A stretch of DNA of 41,090 bases from Lachnospiraceae bacterium UBA4348. GTDB lineage: Bacteria; Bacillota; Clostridia; Lachnospirales; Lachnospiraceae. The stretch is from assembly GCA_002394165.1 (NCBI GenBank), contig DGTA01000093.1, positions 17,621-58,710 of the forward strand, read 5' to 3'. Below, piece after piece: positions 1 to 8,197 of the stretch. Made by a program: the position numbers and the translations under genes. Every line of letters begins with the position of its first letter. Within the stretch, counting starts at the first letter, position 1. The notes below the pieces were generated by a model that saw only the letters and a program-made list of their open reading frames with translations, was not told where the DNA came from and searched no databases.

Positions 1-1534
1 CAGCGGTCTCTGTCTCAACCGCTTCTGTCTCAACAACTTCTTCGGTCTCAACAGTCTCAGTTTCAACCGCTTCGGTCTGGGAAGCCTCAGTCACTGCTGC
101 CTCTGTCTCAGCCTCGGCCGGTGACTCTTCCGTTATTTCTTCCTCGGTCTCCTCCGTGAGGATGATCGTTACCTCCGTCTCTTCTTCCGCAGCTTCAGCT
201 GCCGGCTGCTGCGCACTTTCTTTCACCGCATCGATCTCAAAGGTCTCCTGGGCGATCTTATCGCCGTCCTTGCCGGTCAGCAGCACGGACAGTGAAACAT
301 TTCTCACATCCGTGACCTTCATCTTCTCCAGCGTAGCCCGGTCAAGCGAGATCGTTCCGGTCATCCAGGTGCCCGGCGCCGCCTCACGGCTCCAGTCTGA
401 ATAAGTATCCTTTCCGTTGACCAGGATATCCGTGATCTGAACTTTGATATCCTGCTCACTGTTATTGCTCAGGTAAAGGCTGATGATGTAGTAGCTCAGG
501 TCATCCGAGTAACCGATCCGCGTGATGCCCATTCCGATGTCATTCTCATCGTAGAGGACGATATCCGAATCCGAGGGCTCATAACCATTCGCGCTCTCCT
601 CTTCCTCCTCGCCGGTCTTCACCTGAGCCGTCTCCTCCACCGGATCGACGAAGGAATTGAAGCCGGTCTGCGCCTCTTTCCAGACTCTCACCTTAAAGGA
701 AGCATCATGGATCTTTTTGATCCCGGCTTCTTCCATGTCAAGATTCCACCAGCTGATCTGGGCAAGGCCTTTGTATCCGGGCAGCACGATCGTACTCCAG
801 TAAGGATCGGAAGCATAGCCGTTCAGCACACAATCCTTCAGCTCAAACAGCACGGTGTCCGAAGTCTTATTCTCGAGATATACCGTCCACAGCGGCATCT
901 CATCCTCATCCTCACCGTAATCAAGGATACTGAACGTGTAATCCGGCGTATCCATGATCTCTTCTTTCACTTCCGGAAGCTCCGGTCCCTTCGCATCCCC
1001 TGTCCCGAAGCTGATTCTGCAGACGGAGTTGGCGTAATACTTATAGCTGCCTTTTTCCGAGGTATAGGCTTTCAGGGAGAAAGCCGCCTCATCAAGACCG
1101 GTGACGTTCAGCCGCTCCAGGTCCTCGGCTGTCCAGGAGACATCGGCGTCAACCGCCTCCCCCGGAGTCAGCGACCAGCCGGAAACACTCCACTGGTCCG
1201 TGGGGCACATCCAGCCGTTGAGAGCCGTGTTGGAAAACGACACGGACATATCTGAGCCGGTCCTGTTCTCGAAATGAAGTTTCCAGTCAAGTCCGTCCTT
1301 CAGATCATCATCCTCACAGGTGATCTTCATGCCGAAATCAACGTTTGATGCTATCTCGAATTCGTCGAATACAGTTCCGGGCGCTGCAAGCGAGATCTCC
1401 TTTTCTATCTTCTCAGCAGAAAGCTCTTCCGAAGGTACTTCAGTTTCTGCCTCAGCCAGGACCTGTGTCCCGGTCAGCATCAGCAGACCAAGCGTGATCA
1501 GGCCTCCGCGGCGCAGTTTGGAAAACAAAGTCAT
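1..1534 (-). CDS. Exported protein with three tandem beta-type repeats and acidic Glu/Thr tail (3' end outside window)
   Basis: The frame opens at an ATG at 1532-1534 behind GAGGAGGT and stays open for 511 codons to the window edge, so the C-terminus is missing. Residues 1-28 look like a Sec signal peptide (basic start, LITLGLLMLTG core, likely cut after VLA). Three segments at about 83-160, 215-290 and 347-425 resemble one another: each has a hydrophobic strand ending in LxLxN or similar, a V(L)NG motif, a Trp-containing turn, a pattern like PGxxxxxxISW, then a charged helix and a final strand. This suggests three copies of one beta-sandwich domain. From about residue 440 the chain becomes almost only Glu, Thr, Ala and Val, as in a surface stalk or linker. 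I do not recognise the family. A wall anchor or membrane helix may lie beyond the edge. Function unknown; surface location is inferred. Confidence 0.75.
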   Translation of the reverse strand, partial: MTLFSKLRRGGLITLGLLMLTGTQVLAEAETEVPSEELSAEKIEKEISLAAPGTVFDEFEIASNVDFGMKITCEDDDLKDGLDWKLHFENRTGSDMSVSFSNTALNGWMCPTDQWSVSGWSLTPGEAVDADVSWTAEDLERLNVTGLDEAAFSLKAYTSEKGSYKYYANSVCRISFGTGDAKGPELPEVKEEIMDTPDYTFSILDYGEDEDEMPLWTVYLENKTSDTVLFELKDCVLNGYASDPYWSTIVLPGYKGLAQISWWNLDMEEAGIKKIHDASFKVRVWKEAQTGFNSFVDPVEETAQVKTGEEEEESANGYEPSDSDIVLYDENDIGMGITRIGYSDDLSYYIISLYLSNNSEQDIKVQITDILVNGKDTYSDWSREAAPGTWMTGTISLDRATLEKMKVTDVRNVSLSVLLTGKDGDKIAQETFEIDAVKESAQQPAAEAAEEETEVTIILTEETEEEITEESPAEAETEAAVTEASQTEAVETETVETEEVVETEAVETETA

Positions 1535-1600
1535 GATGACCTCCTCTTTTCGACAGGTGATCGTACTCACCTCATTATTGTTTTAATTCGTTCACGAGAG

Positions 1601-1629
1601 AGTATATCACATTGATTGCCGGCGGTCTA
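1601..1629 (-). promoter_or_regulatory. Candidate sigma-A promoter for the exported repeat protein
   Basis: On the minus strand, TAGACC (1624-1629) lies 17 bases from TATACT (1601-1606), about 65 bases upstream of the start codon. The -35 box matches four of six consensus bases and borders the lon terminator, as expected if this gene has its own transcript. The leader also contains the inverted repeat AGGTGA/TCACCT. Confidence 0.4.
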
Positions 1630-1630
1630 G

Positions 1631-1656
1631 AAAAAAGGCCGCCTTTTCAGGCGACC
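1631..1656 (-). terminator. Intrinsic terminator of lon
   Basis: Minus-strand GGTCGCC and GGCGGCC form a 7-bp stem with one G-U pair around a 6-base loop, followed directly by six T residues. The lon stop codon lies inside the loop. Confidence 0.85.
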
Positions 1657-3983
1657 TCACCGGTTTTATCAAGATCCTCCCCCGCCGGAAAGATCTGTGC
1701 AAACACATCCCTGATATCCGCAACCGGAATGATCGTCAGGTTCTCACGGACCTCCCCGGCCACGTCGTCCAGATCCTGCAGGTTCTCCTCCGGGATCAGG
1801 GCGGTCGTGATGCCTGCCCGCAGCGCTGCCATCAGCTTTTCAGGCAGTCCCCCTATGGGCATGACGGCCCCCCGCAGGGAGATCTCGCCGGTCATGGCGA
1901 TCTTCGGGCTGACCGCCTTCCCGGTCACCAGCGAAGCGATCGCGCTCGTGAGCGTGATGCCTGCGGAAGGTCCGTCCTTGGGCACAGCGCCTGCCGGCAC
2001 ATGGATATGAAGATCATTTTTTTCGAACAGATCCGCTTTATCGGGAAACAGGGACTTGACCAGACTCACAGCGATCTGGGCCGACTCCTTCATGACATCT
2101 CCCAGCTGTCCCGTAATGACAGTCCTGCCGCTTCCAGGTGCCAGGAGCGTTTCTATATAAAGAATCTCTCCGCCGGCGGCGGTCCAGGCCATACCGGTGA
2201 CGATCCCGCTCCTGCGCTGCTCAAGCGCTTTTTCATGATGCATCTTCCGGGCATCGAGGAACGTCCTGAGGTTGGATACCGTCACTTCGACCGGCCCGGC
2301 CTCACCCGTTCCATCCTCACCGGCTGCCTGTTCCTTCTTTACCTGCCAGAGCGCCGCTTCCCTGCAGATCCTGTCAAGGTTCTGCTTCAGGGTCCTGACG
2401 CCGCCCTCCATGGTATAGTCCGAGATGATCGTCCGGATCGCCTCATCCGTCACATTCACTGCATCTTCCGAAAGCCCGGCGCTCTCCATAGACCTGGGAA
2501 GCAGGTGCCTGCGCGCGATCTCGAATTTCTCGATCGCCGTATATCCCGGGAAGCGGATCACCTCCATCCGGTTCAGCAGCGGTTCCGGAATGGTATCGGT
2601 CGTGTTCGCGGTGCAGATAAACAGCACTTCCGACAGATCATAGGGAACATTCAGGTAATGATCCGTGAAGGCGGCATTCTGCTCCGGATCCAGCACCTCC
2701 AAAAGCGCGCTGGCGGGATCGCCGTTATAGGACAGGGACAGCTTGTCCACCTCGTCAAGGACCATGACCGGATTCGCGGCGCCGCAGCGGCTGATCCCTT
2801 CCATGATCCTGCCCGGCATGGCGCCGATATAGGTTCTTCTGTGTCCGCGGATCTCCGCTTCGTCACGGACACCGCCCAGACTGACGCGGACATACTTCCT
2901 GTCCAGCGCCTGAGCGATGCTCTGCCCGATGCTGGTCTTGCCGGTCCCGGGTGCGCCGACGAACAGCAGGATCGTGCCCGACTGTTTCTTTTTGAGATTC
3001 AGTACAGCGATCTGCTGCAGGATCCTGCGCTTGACCTTATCAAGGCCGAAATGATCCTTGTCAAGGATCTCCTCAGCTTTATCCAGCCTGATCGGCTGCT
3101 GCTCCCGTCTCTCCCAGGGAAGCTTTGTCAGGAAGCTCAGGTAATCGGAGAGCATGCCGTACTCAGGACTGCTGCTCCCCTCCGCCTTGAGCCTCCCGAG
3201 CACCTTCATGGCTTCCTTCCGGGCTTCGTCGGTCATGGCAGAGTCCTTGATCTCCTGCTCCAGCTTCTGCAGCTCCGTCATGTTTTCGGGATGCATCTGA
3301 TCAAGTTCCTTCTGCAGATACTCCATCTGTTTTTTGATCGCCGCTTCCCGGTACAGTTTCTGGTGGTCCTCCTCCTGGGCGGTCTCCGCCTCGGAACTGA
3401 GCTTCGATATCTCCAGGAATTCGTAGAGCGCTTTCTCCATCAGATCCGTTCTCGCCGCGATGCTGTCCTGCGCCAGGATATCGTATTTTTCCGCGCTGCT
3501 GATCATCAGCCTGGAGGAGAGGGCCGCGGTGATCTCCCCGATGGATGACCACTGCATCATGTAGTTGCGGATGGTCTCACCCCATCCCTTGGAATCAATA
3601 AACGAGTTGATATGCTCCCGGATCCGCTCCAGATGCTCCTGCTGCACCTGCGCGCTCATGTCTCCTATATCCGGGCGGACGGAAGAATCAAGGCTGATGT
3701 GCCCTTCCCCGTCAATGACGATATTGCTCACATCGACTCTTGCCGATGTATGGATCGCGACGAACTGGTTCGCATCCGCGGCACAGACCTGGCCGCTCAC
3801 TCCGATCGGATAGAAATCGTCCGCTTCTGTTTCATCTCGTTCCACCTGCGTCCTGGTGGGCAGGAGGATCACCTGCTCTCCCTGCTCGGGTTCGCCTCCG
3901 GCCAGCGCTTTGAATGTCTCCTTCCCGAAATACAGATTAATGTCAGGAAGAAGAACAACGTCATAGATCGGTATGATCTTCAT
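1647..3983 (-). CDS. lon: ATP-dependent protease Lon (LonA type)
   Basis: A 778-residue cytoplasmic Lon protease, normal length for LonA, which unfolds and degrades damaged and regulatory proteins. It has an N-terminal substrate-binding domain (about 1-195), a coiled central region, an AAA+ module with Walker A GAPGTGKT (343-350) and Walker B VMVLDEVD (about 406-412), and a C-terminal serine protease domain. The Ser-Lys dyad is visible as S673 in PKDGPSAG and K716 in GGLPEK. The ATG at 3981-3983 is preferred because GGAGGTG precedes it at good distance and MKIIPIYDVVLLP is the typical LonA beginning; an upstream TTG in frame lacks these. A CIRCE operator and a leader hairpin lie upstream, and a terminator overlaps the stop codon, so lon is probably a single-gene heat-shock unit. 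Confidence 0.96.
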   Translation of the reverse strand: MKIIPIYDVVLLPDINLYFGKETFKALAGGEPEQGEQVILLPTRTQVERDETEADDFYPIGVSGQVCAADANQFVAIHTSARVDVSNIVIDGEGHISLDSSVRPDIGDMSAQVQQEHLERIREHINSFIDSKGWGETIRNYMMQWSSIGEITAALSSRLMISSAEKYDILAQDSIAARTDLMEKALYEFLEISKLSSEAETAQEEDHQKLYREAAIKKQMEYLQKELDQMHPENMTELQKLEQEIKDSAMTDEARKEAMKVLGRLKAEGSSSPEYGMLSDYLSFLTKLPWERREQQPIRLDKAEEILDKDHFGLDKVKRRILQQIAVLNLKKKQSGTILLFVGAPGTGKTSIGQSIAQALDRKYVRVSLGGVRDEAEIRGHRRTYIGAMPGRIMEGISRCGAANPVMVLDEVDKLSLSYNGDPASALLEVLDPEQNAAFTDHYLNVPYDLSEVLFICTANTTDTIPEPLLNRMEVIRFPGYTAIEKFEIARRHLLPRSMESAGLSEDAVNVTDEAIRTIISDYTMEGGVRTLKQNLDRICREAALWQVKKEQAAGEDGTGEAGPVEVTVSNLRTFLDARKMHHEKALEQRRSGIVTGMAWTAAGGEILYIETLLAPGSGRTVITGQLGDVMKESAQIAVSLVKSLFPDKADLFEKNDLHIHVPAGAVPKDGPSAGITLTSAIASLVTGKAVSPKIAMTGEISLRGAVMPIGGLPEKLMAALRAGITTALIPEENLQDLDDVAGEVRENLTIIPVADIRDVFAQIFPAGEDLDKTGEVA

Positions 3984-4024
3984 CTGCTTCACCTCCGTTT
4001 CAAAAAGAATGAAAGATCGTCCTG

Positions 4025-4051
4025 TCAGCACTCTCAAGCGTCGAGTGCTAA
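4025..4051 (-). promoter_or_regulatory. CIRCE operator (HrcA binding site) in the lon leader
   Basis: The minus strand reads TTAGCACTC, nine bases, then GAGTGCTGA. This is the CIRCE inverted repeat with one mismatch in 18 arm positions and the exact 9-base spacer. It ends about 40 bases upstream of the lon start codon. HrcA binding to this element represses class I heat-shock genes in Firmicutes. Confidence 0.88.
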
Positions 4052-4060
4052 TCTATGGTC

Positions 4061-4084
4061 AAAAGATAACTGCCCGAAGGCAGT
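4061..4084 (-). terminator. Hairpin with UUCG loop and short T-rich tail in the lon leader / mtnA 3' region
   Basis: Minus-strand ACTGCC-TTCG-GGCAGT is a perfect 6-bp stem with a stable tetraloop, followed by TATCTTTT. It could terminate the kinase-mtnA transcript or act as an attenuator in the lon leader, because a strong promoter lies upstream of it. The T-tract is interrupted, so termination may be partial. Confidence 0.45.
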
Positions 4085-4102
4085 CATCTGATTGATGTTG
4101 AG

Positions 4103-4131
4103 ATAATATCACCTGGTGCATTCTGTGTCAA
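4103..4131 (-). promoter_or_regulatory. Strong sigma-A promoter upstream of lon
   Basis: Minus-strand TTGACA (4126-4131), a 17-base spacer and TATTAT (4103-4108). The predicted transcript would start near 4096 and carry a leader of more than 100 bases that includes the UUCG hairpin and CIRCE before lon. Confidence 0.7.
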
Positions 4132-4151
4132 GTACTCAGACGCACATATGT

Positions 4152-5252
4152 TCACCTGCCGATCCCCAGCTCCTCAAAAGCCTTGTCGAACGGCGCCCTG
4201 CACAGTCCCCTCTCCGTGATGATACCGGTGATCAGGGAATGATCCGTCACGTCGAAAGCCGGATTGAACACATTGATCCCACGCGGAGCCATGGGCTCTT
4301 TGTACCACATGTCGGTAACCTCTGATCCGTCACGCATCTCGATGGGGATCTGCTCCCCGGTCGGGCACTCCATGTCGATCGTGGAGCTTGGCGCACAGAT
4401 ATAGAACGGAATATGATAATAGGCAGCCAGGATCGCCACCGCGCTGGTACCGATCTTGTTGGCCGAATCCCCGTTTCTCGCAACCCGGTCGCAGCCGGTG
4501 AAGATGATGTCGATATTGCCCATCTTCATCTGAAGGGAAGCCATATTGTCGCACTGGAGCGTCGTCGTGACGCCTGCACTGCTCAGCTCAAAGCTGGTCA
4601 GTCTTGCTCCCTGCAGGAGCGGGCGCGTCTCATCGCAGTACACATGCATGTCGGTCCCGGCCCATCCCTTGTCAAGGGCGTAATACACGGGCGCGGTGGC
4701 CGTTCCGTATTTCGCGGTCGCCAATGTCCCTGCGTTGCAGTGGGTCAGGATGCCGATGCTCTTCCCTTCTTTTTTCAGGTCTTTGAGAAGTTCAAAGCCG
4801 ATCCGGCCGATCCCCAGGCTGATATTGACATCCTCATCGCGAATGGCCTGTGCCTCCTCGTAGAGCCGTTCCTTCAGCTGCGCAACGCTCATCTGCGCAT
4901 TTTCCCGGGCGGTGTTTTCCATTCTTCTAAGGGCCCAGAAAAGATTGACCGCCGTGGGACGCGAGGAGGCATAGTATTCGGCATCTTCGTGCACTTTGGC
5001 CAGGAAATCATCCATATCCTCCGTCTCAAAAGCGGCTGATGTCACGGCCAGCGCATAGGCCGCACACACCCCGATCGCCGGCGCCCCGCGCACCCTCAGC
5101 TTCCGGATCGCTTCCCAGATCTCCTCTCTCGTGGAGAGAACGATCCTTTTGACCGTACCCGGCAGGAGTGTCTGGTCAATGATGTCTACCCCTTTGCGGT
5201 CAGGTGTCAGCCTGACTGTCAGCACTTTTTCAAAAAACGCGTCCGTTGTCAT
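4152..5252 (-). CDS. mtnA: S-methyl-5-thioribose-1-phosphate isomerase (MtnA)
   Basis: A 366-residue aldose-ketose isomerase of the eIF2B-alpha-like family. MtnA converts 5-methylthioribose 1-phosphate to the ribulose 1-phosphate form in methionine salvage; close relatives also act on 5-deoxyribose 1-phosphate. Family marks include RGAPAIG (55-61), the catalytic Cys in THCNAG (C172) and the catalytic Asp in TGCDRVARNGD (D255) with the NKIGT motif after it. The start ATG overlaps the stop of the upstream PfkB kinase as ATGA, and AAGGAG precedes it. No other methionine-salvage gene (dehydratase, enolase, dioxygenase) is present nearby, so the product may go to another fate. The family call is secure; the physiological substrate is less so. 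Confidence 0.93.
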   Translation of the reverse strand: MTTDAFFEKVLTVRLTPDRKGVDIIDQTLLPGTVKRIVLSTREEIWEAIRKLRVRGAPAIGVCAAYALAVTSAAFETEDMDDFLAKVHEDAEYYASSRPTAVNLFWALRRMENTARENAQMSVAQLKERLYEEAQAIRDEDVNISLGIGRIGFELLKDLKKEGKSIGILTHCNAGTLATAKYGTATAPVYYALDKGWAGTDMHVYCDETRPLLQGARLTSFELSSAGVTTTLQCDNMASLQMKMGNIDIIFTGCDRVARNGDSANKIGTSAVAILAAYYHIPFYICAPSSTIDMECPTGEQIPIEMRDGSEVTDMWYKEPMAPRGINVFNPAFDVTDHSLITGIITERGLCRAPFDKAFEELGIGR

Positions 5253-6208
5253 TCCTGATCTCCTTTATACAGATGTCTGTGCCCCCGGCCGGCCGGAAAA
5301 CCGAATTCTTCCGGTCGGAAAACCGGACAGGTATTCTCATCCGTCGCGATGACCGAGCCTGCCAGCCTCGTGCCTATCCGGCATGCCTCCTCAAGGGACA
5401 TGCCATAGGTCAGTGCCGAGGCGGCCCCCGCAAAAAACGCATCACCGGCGCCAGTTGTGTCGATCACATCCACTTTCTGGGCCGGGCAGTATCCCGAGGT
5501 GCCGTCCGCACACGCATAGACGGCTCCTTCACCGCCCATGGTCACGATCATCCGCTCAAAGTCCGCCCTCACCACTTTTTCCGGGAGCAGGGCACACATC
5601 TCCTTCGTGGTCTTTTCCGAATAATCTTCCGAGAAGAGAAGCCCCGCCTCCTGCTGGTTGCAGACAATACAGCCGGTCATCTCCAGCATCTCCCTGCGCT
5701 GGAGCGCGATGGACATGTTCGAGACCACCGCGTAAACGGGAATGCTATACTTGTGCGCGAGGCGAAACATTTCCTCCAGGATGGGAACCTCCATATCGAT
5801 CTCCACCACTACGCTGTCGGCTTTCTCAAAGATCTCATCGCCCTTCTCTTTCAGGACGGTCAGCACATCGTCCAGAACGGGACGCCGCGAAATGGAAGCC
5901 GCCACGTCTCCGTTATTGTCGAAGATCGCCAGCCAGGTACCCATACCGTCTTCCCGGCGCTGCACATAGCGGGTATCGACTCCCTGCCTGTCCAGATGCT
6001 CGATCACATCACGTCCGGTGCCGCTCTCATCCACAACGCTTAAAAGAACGGCGTCCAGTCCGATATTTGCGATATCCTCCGCCACATTCCTGCAGACACC
6101 CCCGTGGACCTGCACGACCCTGCCCACGTTCCTGCCTGCCGGGATGAAAGGTGCGAGCGGATATCCTTTGATATCCACAAAAACAGCTCCCATTACCACG
6201 ATGCTCAT
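5249..6208 (-). CDS. PfkB-family carbohydrate or nucleoside kinase coupled to mtnA
   Basis: A 319-residue ribokinase-fold kinase. The N-terminal part has the substrate-binding HGGVCRNVAEDIANIG segment (35-50), and the C-terminal DTTGAGDAFFAG motif (250-261) carries the anion hole and catalytic base D256. The opening (GAVFVDIKGYPL... then the GG-RN motif) resembles pseudouridine kinases more than ribokinase or fructokinase. Its stop codon overlaps the mtnA start by ATGA, so the two are translationally coupled. That suggests it phosphorylates the sugar whose phosphate MtnA isomerises, such as 5-methylthioribose or 5-deoxyribose. This substrate is inference: classic methylthioribose kinase (MtnK) belongs to a different family. 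Pseudouridine kinase is the main alternative, but no pseudouridine-5'-phosphate glycosidase gene is next to it. Confidence 0.88.
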   Translation of the reverse strand: MSIVVMGAVFVDIKGYPLAPFIPAGRNVGRVVQVHGGVCRNVAEDIANIGLDAVLLSVVDESGTGRDVIEHLDRQGVDTRYVQRREDGMGTWLAIFDNNGDVAASISRRPVLDDVLTVLKEKGDEIFEKADSVVVEIDMEVPILEEMFRLAHKYSIPVYAVVSNMSIALQRREMLEMTGCIVCNQQEAGLLFSEDYSEKTTKEMCALLPEKVVRADFERMIVTMGGEGAVYACADGTSGYCPAQKVDVIDTTGAGDAFFAGAASALTYGMSLEEACRIGTRLAGSVIATDENTCPVFRPEEFGFPAGRGHRHLYKGDQE

Positions 6209-6244
6209 ATGCGGCCTCCGCTTGCAGATGTGTCCTGTCTGTGA

Positions 6245-7438
6245 TTATTCTGTCATTCCCTCTGTGGCTGACTCCGTCTCGCCCGTCAGGATGCTGATCT
6301 CACCGATATCAGCGCTCTCAACGATAAGTGCCAGCGCCTTTTCATAGGCGATGCGGTCTCTGACTGCATCCTCACCGACCGCGGCGATCAGGGCATCTGC
6401 CGTACCGTAACCGTATTTCTCGGCCAGTTCCTGGGCACCGGCGGCAAATTCGTCATCATCGATCACGATGCCTTCCTTCTCAATAACGGCCTCCACGACC
6501 AGCTGTTTTTCAAGGTTCTCCTGAACGGACTGTCTCACCTGGGCCGTATAGTCCTCCATGGACATACCGTAATAGCCGGTGACGGCATCTTCCAGAGAAA
6601 GGCCGTAATAGCTGTACATCTGCTCCGCGTACCTTAAATTGTCCTCCACATAGAAGTCCAGCAGATCCGACGGGATCTCGATCCTCTCGCAGCCGGCGAC
6701 GATCTTATCCACGAGTTCGCTCTCTTCGTCTCTCATCTGTCCGGCGATATCCTCCCTGACAGCCTCTCTGTATTCGGCCATCGCGGTGTATTCGCCATCG
6801 GAGAGCTTTTTGGCCAGCTCGTCATCCATGGCCGGCATGCGCTTAATGCTGTTGACCGTAACGGTAAACACGGCCGCTTTGCCAGCATATTCAGCATTGC
6901 CGTAGTCTTCCGGGAAAGTCACATCCAGGTCGGTCGTCTCTCCGACGCTGACGCCCACAAGGCCTTCCTCAAATCCCGGGATGAATGATCCCGAACCGAT
7001 CTCCAGGTCATATCCCTCGGCAGTACCGCCTTCGAAGGCTACATCGTCGATCTTTCCTTCATAATCGATGTTGGCGATATCGCCGTTCTCAACGGTGCCC
7101 TCGGTCAGCTCGTCATAGAGATTGCGGCTTTTGACCGTGTTCTCAATGGTCATGTCCACATCCACATCAGTCACAGTCACCTCAATAGGATCGAGCGACA
7201 GTCCCAGGTATTCACCAAGCTCAACGCATTCGCTGACATCATACTCAGGAATCGTTATCGCCGCTTCCGTCTCTTCCTCTACCTGTTCAGTCTCACCGGG
7301 AACATTTTCAGCCAGCTCTTCAAAGACCGCCTCATCGGTCTCCTCTTCCGCACAGGCCATTCCTGTAAACAGGCATGCGCTGATTGCCAGCATGGCTGAA
7401 ACGGTCACCAGTTTCATCGATCCAGTTTTCTTTCTCAC
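6245..7438 (-). CDS. Exported trigger-factor-like FKBP-type peptidyl-prolyl isomerase
   Basis: A 397-residue protein. The GTG start at 7436-7438 is chosen because AAGGAGG stands 8 bases upstream; the next ATG (codon 8) has no ribosome binding site. Residues 1-31 form a signal peptide (basic start, hydrophobic core, MACA before acidic EEE); an ISAC lipobox at Cys22 is a weaker possibility. After an acidic linker comes an FKBP domain (about 110-200: GDIANIDYEGKIDD, then GSFIPGFEEGLVG and FPEDYGN), then a helical region like the trigger factor C-terminal chaperone domain. The ribosome-binding N-terminal domain of cytosolic trigger factor is replaced by the signal and linker. The likely role is folding of exported proteins outside the membrane. 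It follows the Sel1 gene by 26 bases. Confidence 0.85.
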   Translation of the reverse strand: MRKKTGSMKLVTVSAMLAISACLFTGMACAEEETDEAVFEELAENVPGETEQVEEETEAAITIPEYDVSECVELGEYLGLSLDPIEVTVTDVDVDMTIENTVKSRNLYDELTEGTVENGDIANIDYEGKIDDVAFEGGTAEGYDLEIGSGSFIPGFEEGLVGVSVGETTDLDVTFPEDYGNAEYAGKAAVFTVTVNSIKRMPAMDDELAKKLSDGEYTAMAEYREAVREDIAGQMRDEESELVDKIVAGCERIEIPSDLLDFYVEDNLRYAEQMYSYYGLSLEDAVTGYYGMSMEDYTAQVRQSVQENLEKQLVVEAVIEKEGIVIDDDEFAAGAQELAEKYGYGTADALIAAVGEDAVRDRIAYEKALALIVESADIGEISILTGETESATEGMTE

Positions 7439-7464
7439 TTCTTTTTCCTCCTTGAAGCTAAATC

Positions 7465-8163
7465 TTACTTCTGCGCCTTCGTTTTTTCAAAGTTCCGGGA
7501 AGCCTCGCGGGCTGCTTTCAATTTAGGATCCACAAAGATGCCGCCCTTTTGAGCTTTCGTTAAATAAGACACGGCTTTCACGGGATCCAGGGGGACATCT
7601 TCCTTGCCTCCCTGATATGCAATCCCGACGTCATACGCAGCCCAGTACATCCGGCTGCCTTTTTTTCCGGCCGCTTTTTCCAGCAGGGAGAAGGCTTTCA
7701 TATAGTCACGTCCGATAACATCGTTGTCCATCCGGTACAGCTTGGCCAGAAGCACACTGCCCAGCTCGTTTCCGGCTGCATCCAGTTTTTCAAAGCACTC
7801 CCTGGCTTTTTCCGGATCCCGCTCAAGGAGCCCCTCCATGCCGTCCCGGCAGGTCTCCCCATAGATCCGAAGCGCCGTCTCATCTCCCATGCCGGCTGCT
7901 TTTTCAAGCATTTCCAGCCCCGCGGCGCGCTCTGTCTTTTCCCGGCTGCCTTTCAGGATGATCCCGGCAGCCGTCAGAGCGTCCGCACAGCCTTTTCCGG
8001 CCAGTGCCTGCAGTTTCTCCATGACATCGGATCTGTTTCTTTCCCATTCGTCCGGATTGTGTGTCAGCAGCAGCGCCGCGTCGCAGAACGCACGCTCCTT
8101 GTCTGCCTCATCCGGGCTGCCGGTCAGGTCCTGCCATAATCTCATCACTTTTTCGCCTGTCAT
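7465..8163 (-). CDS. Sel1-like (TPR-type) repeat protein
   Basis: A 232-residue, probably cytoplasmic helical repeat protein with no signal peptide or membrane segment. Sel1-type units are visible at about 80-190: GLEMLEKAAGMGDETALRIYGE, ARECFEKLDAAGNELGSVLLAK and AFSLLEKAAGKKGSRMYWAAYDVG, with a final AVSYLTKAQKGG unit. Such repeats make protein-protein contacts, and the partner is not known. GAGGATG precedes the ATG. It is the first gene of a likely two-gene unit with the exported FKBP/trigger-factor-like protein, so a link to export or folding is possible but unproven. Confidence 0.8.
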   Translation of the reverse strand: MTGEKVMRLWQDLTGSPDEADKERAFCDAALLLTHNPDEWERNRSDVMEKLQALAGKGCADALTAAGIILKGSREKTERAAGLEMLEKAAGMGDETALRIYGETCRDGMEGLLERDPEKARECFEKLDAAGNELGSVLLAKLYRMDNDVIGRDYMKAFSLLEKAAGKKGSRMYWAAYDVGIAYQGGKEDVPLDPVKAVSYLTKAQKGGIFVDPKLKAAREASRNFEKTKAQK

Positions 8164-8197
8164 TCTTCATCCTCTTTTCCATGTTTCTGTGTCCATC

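Noticed and set aside
1..160. Short tandem-like repeats resembling a CRISPR or satellite
   Set aside because: They are degenerate codons for Glu/Thr/Val repeats inside an open coding frame, with no spacer structure.
2001..3548. Long open frame on the plus strand inside lon
   Set aside because: It is antisense to a fully conserved Lon protein, has no family motif and reflects the GC-rich codon pattern of the other strand.
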